Positions 8,746 through 19,222 of a DNA stretch of 64,000 bases are shown here, piece after piece. The position numbers were made by a program, and so were the translations under genes. The notes beneath the pieces were generated by a model. The model did not search any database and had not been told where the DNA came from. It worked only from the letters and a program-made list of their open reading frames with translations. Source of the stretch: Propionivibrio dicarboxylicus (GTDB taxonomy: Bacteria > Pseudomonadota > Gammaproteobacteria > Burkholderiales > Rhodocyclaceae); NCBI GenBank assembly GCA_945902805.1, contig CAMDMZ010000021.1, positions 1-64,000 on the forward strand. Direction: 5' to 3'. Positions within the stretch are counted from its first letter, which is position 1; every line of letters starts with the position of its first letter.

Positions 8746-9638
8746 GCTGTTTCCTTCTCGGTTGAAAAAACGGTATCGGCGGATTCCATGACCCGCAGCA
8801 GGCAAGATGTATCGCGTTCGCCGGCGCCCATGGCCATGGCGGAATTTAGTTGCTGGCTGACCGTCACCGATACGGGCAGTGGCACGCCAAGGTGGGTGGC
8901 TTCGCCCATCAGCAGCGCGTAGTCCTTGTGGTGAAGGCGTGACATGACACCGGCCTGGAAGTCCCGCGCGGCCAGTCGTCCACCAAAAACGTCGAGTACG
9001 CGAGAGGCGGCAGAGCCGCCCATGAGCGCTTCGCGCACGGTACCGAAGTCGATGCCTTGGGCATCCGCCAGATGCGCAGCTTCCGCGCAGGCTTCAATTG
9101 CTGCGACCATGATCATCTGATTGCAAGCTTTCGCCACCTGGCCGTCGCCGGGCTGTCCAATGCGCACGATGGTCTTGCCGAGCAGGGCAAACAGTGGCAG
9201 CAGGCGTTCGCCCAACTCGTCGCGGCCGCCCCACATGATGGATAGCGTGGCCTGTGTCGCGCCAACACTGCCGCCGGTGACCGGCGCATCGACGAAATCG
9301 ATGCCGCGCGTGGCATAGTGGGCCGCAATCCGGCGCGCCATGGTGGGCGAGATGGTCGAGAAATCAACGTGGATTCCGCCGCGTGCAAAACCTTCTGCCA
9401 ACCCGTCGGTGCGAAATGCCAGATCGTGAACGTCGGCGTCGGAAAAAACATTCGTGAAGACGATGTCACTTTCGCCCGCCACGGCGGCGGGGGACTCGCA
9501 CCAAAGCGCGCCCTTGGCACGCGCAAAGTCGGTGCTGGCGGGACGGCGGCTCCAGACATGCAGCGTGTGCCCGGCAGCAAGTAGATGGCCCGCCATGGGG
9601 GCGCCCATAGCACCGAGACCAATGAAGCCGAGTTTCAT
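8742..9638 (-). CDS. NAD(P)-dependent beta-hydroxyacid dehydrogenase (3-HIBDH family), copy A
   Basis: Oxidises or reduces a beta-hydroxyacid (3-hydroxyisobutyrate or tartronate semialdehyde type). Rossmann motif [13 protein letters not shown] at the N terminus, substrate motif [11 protein letters not shown], and the catalytic lysine segment VAKACNQMI. 298 aa, typical. It overlaps both neighbours by four bases and lies directly after a paralogue. Residues about 29-38 (RRPASTDF) are encoded by a copy of the dispersed repeat, yet length there equals that of copy B. Substrate undetermined. Confidence 0.88.
   Translation of the reverse strand: MKLGFIGLGAMGAPMAGHLLAAGHTLHVWSRRPASTDFARAKGALWCESPAAVAGESDIVFTNVFSDADVHDLAFRTDGLAEGFARGGIHVDFSTISPTMARRIAAHYATRGIDFVDAPVTGGSVGATQATLSIMWGGRDELGERLLPLFALLGKTIVRIGQPGDGQVAKACNQMIMVAAIEACAEAAHLADAQGIDFGTVREALMGGSAASRVLDVFGGRLAARDFQAGVMSRLHHKDYALLMGEATHLGVPLPVSVTVSQQLNSAMAMGAGERDTSCLLRVMESADTVFSTEKETA
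9525..9548 (-). repeat. Dispersed repeat, copy 2 (inside dehydrogenase A)
   Basis: AAAGTCGGTGCTGGCGGGAC followed by GGCG on the plus strand, i.e. the repeat reads on the minus (coding) strand and encodes RRPASTDF. The tail is three T rather than five. Confidence 0.8.
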
Positions 9639-10513
9639 GCGTCTGGCGTGCTCATCTTTTCCAGCAGCATCAGCGCCGAGATCGAATCGTTCTCGCCCAT
9701 GCCGCTGCCGACGATGGCATTGAAGATTTGCGCCGTGGCGGCTGCCGAGGGCAGCATCAGACCCATGCGGTGCGCCTCTTCCATCACGATGCGTAAATCC
9801 TTCTGGTGCATCCAGGCCTTGAAGCCGGGTTTGAAGTTACGATCGAGCATGCGTTGGCCGTGGTTTTCAAGGATCTTCGAATAGGCAAAACCGCCCAGCA
9901 GCGCCTCGCGCACTTTGGCCGGATCGACGCCACTTTTGGCCGCGAAGTTGAATGCTTCCGCCACGGCCAACACGCCGACGCCGGTCAAAATCTGGTTGCA
10001 CGCCTTGGCCACCTGGCCGGCGCCGGACGCGCCAATCAGCGTCACGGATTTGCCCATTTTTTCGAGCAGCGGCTTGACCTTTTCGAACACGTCGGGCTTG
10101 CCGCCAACCATGATGGTCAGCGCCGCATTGATGGCGCCGATCTCGCCACCGGACACCGGTGCATCGATGAACTCGATCCCCTGCGTCGCCAGCTTTTCGC
10201 CGATGACGCGCGCCGCATTCGGGTTGATGGTCGACATGTCGACCACGATCAAGCCCGGCTTGCCACCAGTCGCCAGACCATTTTCGCCAAGACACACTGC
10301 CTCGACATCCGGCGCGTCGGCGACCATGGTAATCACCACCTCGGCATGCGCCGCGACTTCAGCCGGCGTTGCGTAGGTCGTGGCATTCACGGTCGCAAAC
10401 GGTGTCAACGACTCCGGTCGCCGCGCCCACAAGTGCAGCGCGTGGCCGGCTTTCTCCAAATGCAAGGCCAAGGGACGGCCCATCAAGCCCAAGCCGATAA
10501 ATCCGACATTCAT
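9635..10513 (-). CDS. NAD(P)-dependent beta-hydroxyacid dehydrogenase (3-HIBDH family), copy B
   Basis: Paralogue of the next gene, 292 aa. GFIGLGLMGRPLA nucleotide-binding loop, DAPVSGGEIGAINAALTIM substrate loop, and VAKACNQILTGVGVLAVAEA around the catalytic lysine. Slightly closer to 2-hydroxy-3-oxopropionate (tartronate semialdehyde) reductases such as GarR/GlxR, but no glyoxylate carboligase or hydroxypyruvate isomerase is next to it. Overlaps copy A by four bases; probably produced by tandem duplication. Confidence 0.87.
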   Translation of the reverse strand: MNVGFIGLGLMGRPLALHLEKAGHALHLWARRPESLTPFATVNATTYATPAEVAAHAEVVITMVADAPDVEAVCLGENGLATGGKPGLIVVDMSTINPNAARVIGEKLATQGIEFIDAPVSGGEIGAINAALTIMVGGKPDVFEKVKPLLEKMGKSVTLIGASGAGQVAKACNQILTGVGVLAVAEAFNFAAKSGVDPAKVREALLGGFAYSKILENHGQRMLDRNFKPGFKAWMHQKDLRIVMEEAHRMGLMLPSAAATAQIFNAIVGSGMGENDSISALMLLEKMSTPDA

Positions 10514-10528
10514 GATGTCAGCTTCCTC

Positions 10529-11125
10529 TCAGTTGGCAATAGCTTTAAGAATAAGTGGCACCAGTGGCTCGGGCAACTTGATGCCGCCACTGGTAGCAAA
10601 GGTATGCGCGCGGTCCGACATCTTTTTCCAAGTCTTGCGGATGATGTCGAGCCACTTCTCTTCGCTGTACTCGGCATGTTGGCCGGCGAAGCCGAGCATG
10701 TAGCTCTCGATGAACACCAGGTCGGTCACATCTTCCATCATCTGCGTATCCGGGTTGGTCTTGATCCCGCGTTTGCTGACCGCCATCTTGACCTGCTCGA
10801 TCATGGCCTCGTCGTTACCCGCCTGCTGCATCAGCGCGCCAGCGGTTTCGGCGTGAAACTTGTACAAACCGGTACGCCAGGCGTAATAGCCTTCCTTGGT
10901 CATCGGATAGCTGCTGCGCGGCACTTTCCAGCGCTCGATATGCTGGGCGCGCACCGCCAATTGCGCGACTTCACTGGCCTCCGGCGCGTAACGCCCGATC
11001 ATTGCCGTCATGCGCTGGGCATAAAGCAACTCTTTTGGCTGGCCTTCGTCCTGGTTCGGGTCTTGTGCGTTGGCGGCATCGAATAGTGCGAGGGTTTTGT
11101 TGAAGCGGTCCTGATTGGCGATCAT
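10529..11125 (-). CDS. DUF4202 domain protein
   Basis: 198-aa cytoplasmic protein matching the DUF4202 family: opens with RFNKTLALFDAANAQDPN and includes RAQHIERWKVPRSSYP, YYAWRTGLYKFHA and a conserved VEDVTD-like segment near residue 140. The histidine/aspartate-rich pattern resembles HD-type hydrolases, but function is unknown. It sits between argJ (21-base gap upstream) and the dehydrogenases (15 bases), so it is in the same operon. Confidence 0.82.
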   Translation of the reverse strand: MIANQDRFNKTLALFDAANAQDPNQDEGQPKELLYAQRMTAMIGRYAPEASEVAQLAVRAQHIERWKVPRSSYPMTKEGYYAWRTGLYKFHAETAGALMQQAGNDEAMIEQVKMAVSKRGIKTNPDTQMMEDVTDLVFIESYMLGFAGQHAEYSEEKWLDIIRKTWKKMSDRAHTFATSGGIKLPEPLVPLILKAIAN

Positions 11126-11146
11126 CGAGTTTCTCCTTTAGGATGT

Positions 11147-12382
11147 TTAAGAACGGTAATCGGCGTTGATCTTGACGTAATCGTAGGAAAAATCGCAGGT
11201 CCACACGGTAGCCTCTGCGCTGCCACGGCCGAGGTCGACACGAACGGTGATTTCGGCATTCTTCATGATGCGCGAGCCGTCTTCCTCGCGATAGCTGGCA
11301 GCGCGGCCGCCGTTCTCCGAAACCAGCACTTCTTCGGTAGCGGAACCGAGCCAGACCTTAACGCCAGCGGCATCGAGATCGTCGATGCCGGCGTAGCCGA
11401 TGGCGGCGAGGATGCGCCCGAGATTGGGGTCGGAAGCGAAGAACGCCGTCTTCACCAAGGGTGAATGGCCGATGGCGTAGGCGACTTTGCGGCACTCTGC
11501 CGCCGTCCCGCCAGCACCGACTTCTACGGTAATGAACTTGGTCGCGCCTTCACCGTCGCGCACGATGGCTTGCGCTAGTTCCTGGGCGACGCTGATCACG
11601 GCGGCGCGCAAGGCTGGCCAGTGTGGCGAGGCCGCGTCGACGGCCAGGCCGGATGCGCCGGTAGCAAAGACGACAAAAGAATCGTTGGTCGAGGTATCGC
11701 CATCGATGGTGATGCAATTGAAGGACTGATCCGCCGCATCCCGGGCGAGCGCGGGCAGTAGCTCTGGCGCAATTCCGGCATCGGTGGCGACGAAGCCAAG
11801 CATGGTCGCCATATTCGGTCGGATCATGCCGGCGCCCTTGCTGATCCCGGTGATGGTGACAGTTATTCCGCCCAACTCGATACGCCGCGACGCCGCTTTG
11901 GCCACTGTGTCGGTGGTCATGATGGCGTGTGCGGCAGCGTGCCAGTGGTCGGCGTTCAAGTCGGCTTTCGCCGCTGGCAGGCCGGCGATCAAACGATCAA
12001 CCGGCAGATGCTCAAGGATCACACCGGTGGAAAACACCAGCACTTCATCCGCAGCGCAGCCAATCTGAGCGGCTACTGCCTCACAGGTCGCGCGTGCCGC
12101 CGCCATGCCTTGTTCGCCGGTCGCCGCGTTGGCAATGCCGGTATTGATCACCAGCGCCCGAATGTCGCTACCCGCCGCCAGGTGTTCGCGACATACCGTT
12201 ACTGGTGCGGCACAACAGCGATTCTGCGTGAACACGCCGGCGGCATGACTGCCCGGTGCCAGTTCAACCAGGGTCAGGTCGCGCCGGTTCTTCTTGCGGA
12301 TTTCTGCTTCGGCGGTGCCGAGCCGTACCCCGGCAACAGGAAACAGAGCTTCAGGTGCCGGAGTGGCGTAATTCACGGGCAT
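11147..12382 (-). CDS. argJ: Bifunctional ornithine acetyltransferase/N-acetylglutamate synthase ArgJ
   Basis: Transfers the acetyl group from N-acetylornithine to glutamate in the cyclic arginine pathway; bifunctional forms also use acetyl-CoA. 411 aa. The self-cleavage site is visible as [14 protein letters not shown] (nucleophilic Thr about residue 190), splitting alpha and beta chains. [18 protein letters not shown] and the terminal [13 protein letters not shown] are family hallmarks. It begins two bases after the glnE stop. A dispersed repeat lies antisense inside it, encoding VGAGGTAA at a variable surface position (about residue 290). Confidence 0.96.
   Translation of the reverse strand: MPVNYATPAPEALFPVAGVRLGTAEAEIRKKNRRDLTLVELAPGSHAAGVFTQNRCCAAPVTVCREHLAAGSDIRALVINTGIANAATGEQGMAAARATCEAVAAQIGCAADEVLVFSTGVILEHLPVDRLIAGLPAAKADLNADHWHAAAHAIMTTDTVAKAASRRIELGGITVTITGISKGAGMIRPNMATMLGFVATDAGIAPELLPALARDAADQSFNCITIDGDTSTNDSFVVFATGASGLAVDAASPHWPALRAAVISVAQELAQAIVRDGEGATKFITVEVGAGGTAAECRKVAYAIGHSPLVKTAFFASDPNLGRILAAIGYAGIDDLDAAGVKVWLGSATEEVLVSENGGRAASYREEDGSRIMKNAEITVRVDLGRGSAEATVWTCDFSYDYVKINADYRS
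11501..11523 (+). repeat. Dispersed repeat, copy 3 (antisense inside argJ)
   Basis: CGCCGTCCCGCCAGCACCGA then CTT on the plus strand; the T-tail is incomplete (CTTCTAC). Read on the coding strand it gives VGAGGTAA. Confidence 0.8.
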
Positions 12383-12384
12383 GA

Positions 12385-15090
12385 TCAGTCCTCTACGATT
12401 GTTTGAATTTGGAAAACGGTTTGCCAGAGTTCGCGCACCACCGCGATCCGGTCGGCCACGACATCCGGCGACACGCGCGCCTTGGTGCCATTCAGGCGCA
12501 AGGAATGCTGCATGCGGCGGAAATCGCGATAGGCGTTGCGGACTTTTTCCGCCAGCTCGGCAGGAATCAGGCCCAACTCGGCCGCGATGCGCAGCAAAGC
12601 GATGTTGCCGAGATTTCCGGTCAGTTGAGGATGGGCGTGGGCATAGCCGAGGATGAGATATTGGACGATGAACTCGACATCGACTAGGCCACCGGGATCG
12701 TGCTTGAGATCGAACACCGTCTCGCGCAGATCGCCTTTGGTGGCATGGGTGTCCATCATTTTCTGGCGCATTTCGGCGATATCGCTGCGCAGCTTCGGCA
12801 GATCACGCGGCTGACACAGCACCTCGCACCGAATTCGCTCGAAGGCCTCACCGACCGCCTTGTCGCCAGCCGAAAAACGCGCCCGCGTCAGCGCCTGATG
12901 TTCCCAAACCCAGGCCGACTCCAGTTGATACTGACGGAATCCTTCCATCGAGCTGACGACCAGGCCGGAATCACCGTTCGGTCGTAACCGCAGATCGGTC
13001 TCGAACAATTGTCCAGCCGAGGTCTGCGCCGAGAGCCAGGTGTTCAAGCGCGTGCCGAGTCGGGCGTAGTTCTCGCCGGCCTCGGGCGCCGCGTCCTCGA
13101 ACAGGAAAACGAGGTCAAGATCAGACGCAAAGCCGAGTTCCTTTCCGCCCAGCTTGCCATAGCTGATGACCGCGAACTTTGGCGTCTCGACATGGCGCTT
13201 GAGCATCTTTTTCCAGGCGCGTTCGATCGCCGCCGCGAGCAGGATGTCGGCCAGTTCCGAAAGGTGGTCGGCCAGCCGTTCAACGGTCAGTAGCTGTGCC
13301 ACGTCCTGCGTCAACAAACGAAACACCTGGGCGTGATGGGTTTCGCGCAGCAAATCCATTTGGCGCTCGGTGTCGGGCTCCAGCTCTTCCAGGCGCGTGT
13401 TCAGTTGCTGGCGCACGGCGCTCCAGTCGGGAGCGACATCGAGCAGCCGGGGATCAAGCAATTCGTCGAGCAGGATCGGATGTCGCTGCAAATAGGTGGC
13501 GGCCCAGCTCGAACTGCTGACTAGTTCGGCAACTTTTTGCAAGGCTTGCGGATATTGCTGCAGCAGCGCCAGGTAGGCCGGGCGTCGCGCCACCGCTTCG
13601 AGCAGATCGAGGCTACGGGCGAGTGTTGCGTCCGGGTTGCGCATGCCGGCCGCCGCTTGGATCAAACGTGGCACCAGGGCGTCGAAGCGCTCGCGGAAGC
13701 CCGCAGCCATTTGTTGGTAGCGTGGCCCATCACGCAGCGCCGCAACGCGTGCCGCCGCCGCTACCGGATCGACATAGCCGAGGTTGTCGAATTCGTCGGC
13801 CTGCTCGTCGCCGCCCGCGCCGCGCCACATCCCGGCCAAACGGTGCTCGCCTTGGTTGGGATCGGCAAAGACTTGTTCGAAGTGACGCGACACCGTCGCC
13901 CGGTGATCGTCGAGCTCAACCAGCAGCGCATCAAACGAGGCAAAACCCATGGCCCGTGCGACCGTCTGGCGGTCATCGGGCGAGGTTGGCAAGCTGTGTG
14001 TCTGGGCATCGTCCAGATACTGCAGGCGATGTTCGACACGGCGCAAGAAATCGTAGGCTGCGGCCAGCTCGAATGCCGAATCGAGGCTCAGGATGGCTTG
14101 CTCGGCGAGCAGTTTCATTACCTGCATGGTCGGCTTGATTTGCAACGCGGGCTGCCGTCCGCCACGAATCAGTTGAAACACCTGGGCGATGAATTCGATT
14201 TCGCGGATGCCACCTGGGCCGAGCTTGACGTTATCGGCTTTGTCCTTCTTCGCGACTTCCTGGCGAATCTGCGCGTGTAGTTCGCGCATGGCGTTGATGG
14301 CCCCGAAATCGAGATACTTGCGGAAGACGAAGGGGCGTCGAATAGCTTCCAGCTCATGCCAGCGCGTGTCGTCGCTATTGCCGGTGAGCGGCCGCGCCTT
14401 GATCCAGGCGTAGCGCTCCCACTCACGGCCCTGGGTGATGAAATAGTTCTCCAGCATGTCGAACGAGCACGCCAGTGGCCCCGAATCGCCATTCGGTCGC
14501 AAGCGCATATCCACCCGGAAAACCTGGCCGTCTTCGGTGATATCGGAGATCGAGTTGATCAACGCGCGGCCGAGACGGGTGAAGAATTCGAAGTTGGAAA
14601 TCGACTTGCCGCCATTGGCCGCATCGGTATCGCCATCCTCGGGATAGACAAAGATCAGATCAATATCCGACGACACATTTAACTCGCGCCCACCGAGCTT
14701 GCCCATGCCGATGACGATCATTTCCTGGGCGCGACCATCGGCGCCGCGTGGTGTGCCGTAGCGTGCCGTGAGCGCCGTCATATGGATCGCCAGCGCCAAG
14801 GTCACGGCCTGTTCGGCGATCTGTGTCATGCATTCGGTGACCTCCCCGAGCGGTGCGCCGCCGACCAGGTCACGCGCCACAATGCGGGCGTAGGCGCGCT
14901 GCTTGAAGCGACGCAAAACCTTTTTCAGCATTTCTTCAGTGGGCGCTGCGTCCGCCAGCCAGGTCGCCAATTCGGCGCCAGAGATCGGCGTATCTAGTCG
15001 CGCCAGCATTTCCTCACCTAGTTCGGGTCGAGACTGGCACAAGCGCTGCAAATAGCGCGAAAAACCGAGAACGTCGTCGAGAGAGGGCAT
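12385..15090 (-). CDS. glnE: Glutamine synthetase adenylyltransferase/adenylyl-removing enzyme GlnE
   Basis: Adds or removes AMP on glutamine synthetase in response to PII protein, tuning nitrogen assimilation. 901 aa, with two nucleotidyltransferase domains: [20 protein letters not shown] (about residues 128-147) and [20 protein letters not shown] (about 640-660), each with the DxD metal pair and followed by a GlnD-like helical domain. First gene of the minus-strand operon, with argJ two bases behind, linking nitrogen regulation to arginine synthesis and perhaps to cyanophycin made further downstream. Confidence 0.95.
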   Translation of the reverse strand: MPSLDDVLGFSRYLQRLCQSRPELGEEMLARLDTPISGAELATWLADAAPTEEMLKKVLRRFKQRAYARIVARDLVGGAPLGEVTECMTQIAEQAVTLALAIHMTALTARYGTPRGADGRAQEMIVIGMGKLGGRELNVSSDIDLIFVYPEDGDTDAANGGKSISNFEFFTRLGRALINSISDITEDGQVFRVDMRLRPNGDSGPLACSFDMLENYFITQGREWERYAWIKARPLTGNSDDTRWHELEAIRRPFVFRKYLDFGAINAMRELHAQIRQEVAKKDKADNVKLGPGGIREIEFIAQVFQLIRGGRQPALQIKPTMQVMKLLAEQAILSLDSAFELAAAYDFLRRVEHRLQYLDDAQTHSLPTSPDDRQTVARAMGFASFDALLVELDDHRATVSRHFEQVFADPNQGEHRLAGMWRGAGGDEQADEFDNLGYVDPVAAAARVAALRDGPRYQQMAAGFRERFDALVPRLIQAAAGMRNPDATLARSLDLLEAVARRPAYLALLQQYPQALQKVAELVSSSSWAATYLQRHPILLDELLDPRLLDVAPDWSAVRQQLNTRLEELEPDTERQMDLLRETHHAQVFRLLTQDVAQLLTVERLADHLSELADILLAAAIERAWKKMLKRHVETPKFAVISYGKLGGKELGFASDLDLVFLFEDAAPEAGENYARLGTRLNTWLSAQTSAGQLFETDLRLRPNGDSGLVVSSMEGFRQYQLESAWVWEHQALTRARFSAGDKAVGEAFERIRCEVLCQPRDLPKLRSDIAEMRQKMMDTHATKGDLRETVFDLKHDPGGLVDVEFIVQYLILGYAHAHPQLTGNLGNIALLRIAAELGLIPAELAEKVRNAYRDFRRMQHSLRLNGTKARVSPDVVADRIAVVRELWQTVFQIQTIVED

Positions 15091-15235
15091 CGGATAGAAT
15101 TTGAACTTGTTTTAACAATGAATCTTGGGCTTTCCGGCGATCATTCTAGCCTGAGCCGACATCGCTTCCGGCGTTCCAGCCACAACCATCAGCAGCCCCT
15201 CCCGGGCTTGATCCGACACCCCAGACACTCTCGCT

Positions 15236-18200
15236 TTGCACGTTCCCGCTGCCCTAACCCGAGTTACCCAGTTTCCGCTGTTGCGCCGCAGCCTGCGTTT
15301 GCTGTTGCTCGGTGGTATCGCTCTCTACTTCGCCTTTGCCGGTGCGGTACTGGCGCTGCGTTACGTCGTCTTGCCGAATATCGACAACTACCGGACCACG
15401 CTCGAGAGTTTGCTGGGTGACGCCATGCAGCGCCCGGTCAGCATTCGCCAAGTCGAGGCGTACTGGGTCGGGTTGCATCCGGCATTAACTCTGCGCGGTG
15501 TCGACATTCGTGACCAGGAAGGTCGTAGCGCCCTGGGTCTGGAGCAGGTTGAAGCGGAACTCGCCTGGGATTCCTTACTCTTCATGCAATTGCGTCTGGC
15601 ACGACTGGAGATCGTGGCCCCCGATCTGGTCTTGCGTCGCGATACGGCTGGCCGCGTGTTTGTCGCCGGCCTGGAGATGATTGCGCAAGCGGAGGACGAC
15701 AATAGTTTCTCGGATTGGCTGCTCGTCCAGCATCGTATTGTCGTTCGCGACGCTCGTCTGCAATGGATCGACGAACAGCGTCAGGCACCGCCGCTGGTGC
15801 TCAATCGGCTCAATGCTCAGTTTGATAATCGTTTCAGCCGGCATCGTTTCGGACTCACCGCCGAGCCACCGCCCGAACTGGCCGCCGCCATCGATCTGCG
15901 CGGTGACTTCAAGGGTCGCGACCTAGATCAACTGGAAAACTGGCGCGGCGAGTTTTTTGCCCGCCTCGACTACGCCGACCTGGCGATCTGGCGGCAATGG
16001 ATCGATTACCCGATCGCGCTGCCGCAGGGGCAGGGCGGCCTGCAACTCTGGCTACGCTTTGGCAATCGGCAACTGCAATCGGCTACTGCCGATGTGCTGC
16101 TGTCCGACGTTCGCCTGCAACTTCGCCCGGATTTGCCGGAAATGGCGCTGACTCGTCTCGCCGGTCGTTTTACCGGAGCCCGCACCGGCAATGGTTTTTC
16201 GTTGCAAGCCAAGCGCCTGAGCCTGGCGACTCAGGACGGGCTCGAGTTCTTGCCGACCGACATCGCCATCGCCTGGCAGGCCGCTACCGGCAAACAACCG
16301 GCGCAAGGGCGCCTGTCCGCCAGCGTTCTCGATTTGGCCGCCGTGGCCGGCATTGCCAGCCATCTGCCGCTGGAACCCGCCGTGCGTGCGCGATTATTGC
16401 AGCACGCACCTAGCGGCTCGGTCGATCACCTGGACTTCTCCTGGCAAGGCACGCCGGATGCGCTCGTGGCCTGGACAATCAAGACCGGTTTCGAGGCGCT
16501 GCAACTCGCACCAGTTGGTTCGATTCCTGGCCTATCCGGGTTTCGCGGTCGCGTTGAAGGCAATGAAAAGAGCGGGCGACTGGAGCTCGCCGGGCAGCAG
16601 GCCAGCCTTGTCCTGCCGGAGATCTTTGTCGAACCGCGCGTGTCCCTCGATCGCGTCAGCGCTGAAGTGAGTTGGTTGTCCACGGCCAAGGGCATGGAGG
16701 TCGATCTACACAAGGCGAGCTTTGAGAACAAGGACGCTGCCGGCGATGTGCTTGCACGCTGGCATGCCTCGACCGAACAACCGGCCGGACCGGGCGTGAT
16801 TGATCTCACCGCCCATGTCACACGCGGCAACGGTGAAGCGGTCTGGCGCTACATCCCGCTGGTGGTCGGCGAGCAAACGCGCAGCTGGCTGCGCAGCGCC
16901 ATTCACGAGGGCAAAGCGCACGACGTCAGCCTGCGACTCAAGGGTGATTTGTGGCATTTCCCCTACGGCGCTACGGCGGACGGCAAAGTCAATCCGAAGG
17001 GGACTTTTCGTGTCCAGGGCAAATTCCGTGACGTCCGACTGGACTATGCCGCAGACTGGCCCGAGCTGACCGGGGTTGGCGGCGAGCTGCTGTTCGATGG
17101 CGCCCGTATGCTGATCACTAGCAAGCAGGCCAAACTCTACGGCGTTACGGTAAGCAATGCGCGCGCCGAGATCAAGGATTTGCGCCAAACCACCGAATTG
17201 CTTGAGATCACTGGCGTTGCCAACGGCCCGACGGCGGATTTTCTGCGCTTTGTCGAAGCCAGTCCGGTCGGCGAACGGATCGACCATTTCACCGCCCCGA
17301 TGCAAGCTGAGGGCAAGGGCACGCTGGATATCAAACTCGCCTTGCCGCTGCGTCAGATCGATCAGACGCGGATCGAAGGTCGTTATCGCTTTGACAGCAA
17401 CCGCTTGATCGTCGATGCCGATCTACCCCCGCTGACCGAGGCGCGCGGGCAACTCAACTTTACCGGCGATGCACTGGAGTCGAAAGGGTTGCGCGCTCAA
17501 CTCATCGGCACGCCGTTGGCTGTCGAGGTGCGAACCGCGCAGGATGGCAACGTCCAGGTTAATACCGATGGCGAAATGTCGGTTGCCGCGCTGCGCCGCC
17601 AGTATCCGTCACCGTGGTTTGACCATCTGGCGGGGACGATCAAGTGGAACGGCAGTGTGCGCATTCGCAAGCAAAAAGCGGAAGTTGCCATCACGTCGAA
17701 CCTGCTCGGTTTGACATCAAGCCTTCCGTCACCGCTGAACAAGACAGCGCTGGAGCCACTGGCGCTGCGCTTCGAGCGAAAATCGATGCCCGAAGTCAGT
17801 TCCAAAACGGCCGGCACACCGCAAAAAGTCGGTGCTGACGGGACGGCGCCGGATTTGATTGACGTCGGTTTGGGCAAGATTCTGCACCTGCAACTGGTGC
17901 GTCGTCATGAGGGCGCCGCGACCACGATCTCTCGTGGCAGCCTGGCGCTGGGCGGAGCCAGCCTGCCGCTGCCTGAACGCGGCCTGCAGATCGCCGGCGC
18001 CTTGCCCGCCGTTGATGTGGATGCCTGGCGCACCGCCATTAAGGCGAATAACGAATCCAGTAGCACCAGCATCGGCAATGGCAATGCGGTTGGTGAAAAC
18101 AGCCTGGGCAAATTGCCGCCGATCCAGTTTGACCTGCGTACCGATCAACTCACGCTGTTCGACAAATCCTTCAGCGACATTCGTCTGAGCGGTCAGCACC

Positions 18201-19222
18201 AGGGAGCGCTTTCACGAGTCGAGCTAAAAAGCCCCGGCCTTTCCGGCAGTTTTGTGTGGGATACCACCGGCAAAGGCAAGATTAATGGAAAGATCGGCGA
18301 ACTCGCGATTCCCGAATCGTTGGCGCAACCTGAGAAGCTGAACAGCGAAGTGGGCACCTTGGTCGAGCAGTTGCCGGCACTTGACATCACCATCGGCAAG
18401 CTTTCCTTCAAGGGCCGCGATCTCGGTGCCGTCAATCTCTCGGCCGAAAACCGCGACCGCTTCTGGAATGCCAACTTCAAGCTCGATGCCGATGAAACCA
18501 AGCTCAAGGGCACGCTGCAATGGCGCCCCGATCCGGCACACAGTGAAACCCGGCTCGATATCGGGTTGGAAACCAAGAGCATCCAGAAACTGCTGGGTCG
18601 TCTGGGCTATGTCGACGGCATCAATCGTGGCACCGCCGAGCTTAACGGCCAACTCTCATGGCAAGGCACACCGGTCGCCATTGATTATCCGACCTTGACT
18701 GGCACGCTCAATGCCAACGCCGCCAGCGGTCAATTCACCAAGCTTGAGCCGGGTGTCGGGCGACTGCTCGGCGTACTCAGCCTGCAATCGCTGCCACGCC
18801 GCATCACGCTTGATTTTCGCGATGTCTTTAGCGATGGCTTTGCTTTCGATCGTATGGCCGGCAAGTTCGATGTCAAACAGGGCGTGATGCACACCAGCAA
18901 CATGCAGATCCAGGGACCATCGGCGAAAGTCCTGATGAGCGGCAGCATCGACCTGGCCAAAGAAACGCAGGATCTCAAGGTGCGTGTCCAGCCTGCACTT
19001 GGTGAATCCATCGCTGTGGGTACCATGATTGTCAATCCGGCCGCTGGTGCCGTGGCCTGGGTCGCCCAGAAACTGCTCAAAGACCCGCTCGATCAGGTGT
19101 TTGCTTTCGAATACGCCGTCACCGGCCACTGGCAAGACCCCAAAGTCGACAAGTTGGGCAGAACCGCCACAGTACCCACGGTGCCCTCGGCACCCACGGT
19201 ACCAAGCGAGGAGAAAAAATGA
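15236..19222 (+). CDS. yhdP: YhdP family AsmA-like envelope protein (DUF3971)
   Basis: Very large (1328 aa) inner-membrane-anchored periplasmic protein of the YhdP/TIGR02099 family; YhdP in E. coli helps move phospholipids to the outer membrane. One N-terminal membrane segment (LRLLLLGGIALYFAFAGAVLAL) precedes long beta-rich AsmA-type repeats. The C-terminal region has VGRLLGVLSLQSLPRR and FDRMAGKFDVKQGVMHT, typical of the family. Start is uncertain: no ATG or ribosome site, TTG 15236 is the first start after an in-frame stop at 15209. Operon yhdP-nit1-tldD is conserved in betaproteobacteria. A dispersed repeat lies near residue 862. Confidence 0.92.
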   Translation: MHVPAALTRVTQFPLLRRSLRLLLLGGIALYFAFAGAVLALRYVVLPNIDNYRTTLESLLGDAMQRPVSIRQVEAYWVGLHPALTLRGVDIRDQEGRSALGLEQVEAELAWDSLLFMQLRLARLEIVAPDLVLRRDTAGRVFVAGLEMIAQAEDDNSFSDWLLVQHRIVVRDARLQWIDEQRQAPPLVLNRLNAQFDNRFSRHRFGLTAEPPPELAAAIDLRGDFKGRDLDQLENWRGEFFARLDYADLAIWRQWIDYPIALPQGQGGLQLWLRFGNRQLQSATADVLLSDVRLQLRPDLPEMALTRLAGRFTGARTGNGFSLQAKRLSLATQDGLEFLPTDIAIAWQAATGKQPAQGRLSASVLDLAAVAGIASHLPLEPAVRARLLQHAPSGSVDHLDFSWQGTPDALVAWTIKTGFEALQLAPVGSIPGLSGFRGRVEGNEKSGRLELAGQQASLVLPEIFVEPRVSLDRVSAEVSWLSTAKGMEVDLHKASFENKDAAGDVLARWHASTEQPAGPGVIDLTAHVTRGNGEAVWRYIPLVVGEQTRSWLRSAIHEGKAHDVSLRLKGDLWHFPYGATADGKVNPKGTFRVQGKFRDVRLDYAADWPELTGVGGELLFDGARMLITSKQAKLYGVTVSNARAEIKDLRQTTELLEITGVANGPTADFLRFVEASPVGERIDHFTAPMQAEGKGTLDIKLALPLRQIDQTRIEGRYRFDSNRLIVDADLPPLTEARGQLNFTGDALESKGLRAQLIGTPLAVEVRTAQDGNVQVNTDGEMSVAALRRQYPSPWFDHLAGTIKWNGSVRIRKQKAEVAITSNLLGLTSSLPSPLNKTALEPLALRFERKSMPEVSSKTAGTPQKVGADGTAPDLIDVGLGKILHLQLVRRHEGAATTISRGSLALGGASLPLPERGLQIAGALPAVDVDAWRTAIKANNESSSTSIGNGNAVGENSLGKLPPIQFDLRTDQLTLFDKSFSDIRLSGQHQGALSRVELKSPGLSGSFVWDTTGKGKINGKIGELAIPESLAQPEKLNSEVGTLVEQLPALDITIGKLSFKGRDLGAVNLSAENRDRFWNANFKLDADETKLKGTLQWRPDPAHSETRLDIGLETKSIQKLLGRLGYVDGINRGTAELNGQLSWQGTPVAIDYPTLTGTLNANAASGQFTKLEPGVGRLLGVLSLQSLPRRITLDFRDVFSDGFAFDRMAGKFDVKQGVMHTSNMQIQGPSAKVLMSGSIDLAKETQDLKVRVQPALGESIAVGTMIVNPAAGAVAWVAQKLLKDPLDQVFAFEYAVTGHWQDPKVDKLGRTATVPTVPSAPTVPSEEKK
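17823..17848 (-). repeat. Dispersed repeat, copy 4 (inside yhdP)
   Basis: AAAAAGTCGGTGCTGACGGG then ACGGCG on the plus strand; one variant base. It encodes KVGADGTA in yhdP, the same frame as the other antisense intragenic copies. Confidence 0.83.

Noticed and set aside
9806-11086. 426-aa plus-strand ORF antisense to dehydrogenase B and DUF4202
   Set aside because: Crosses a gene boundary in antisense, no family match, typical GC-rich shadow.
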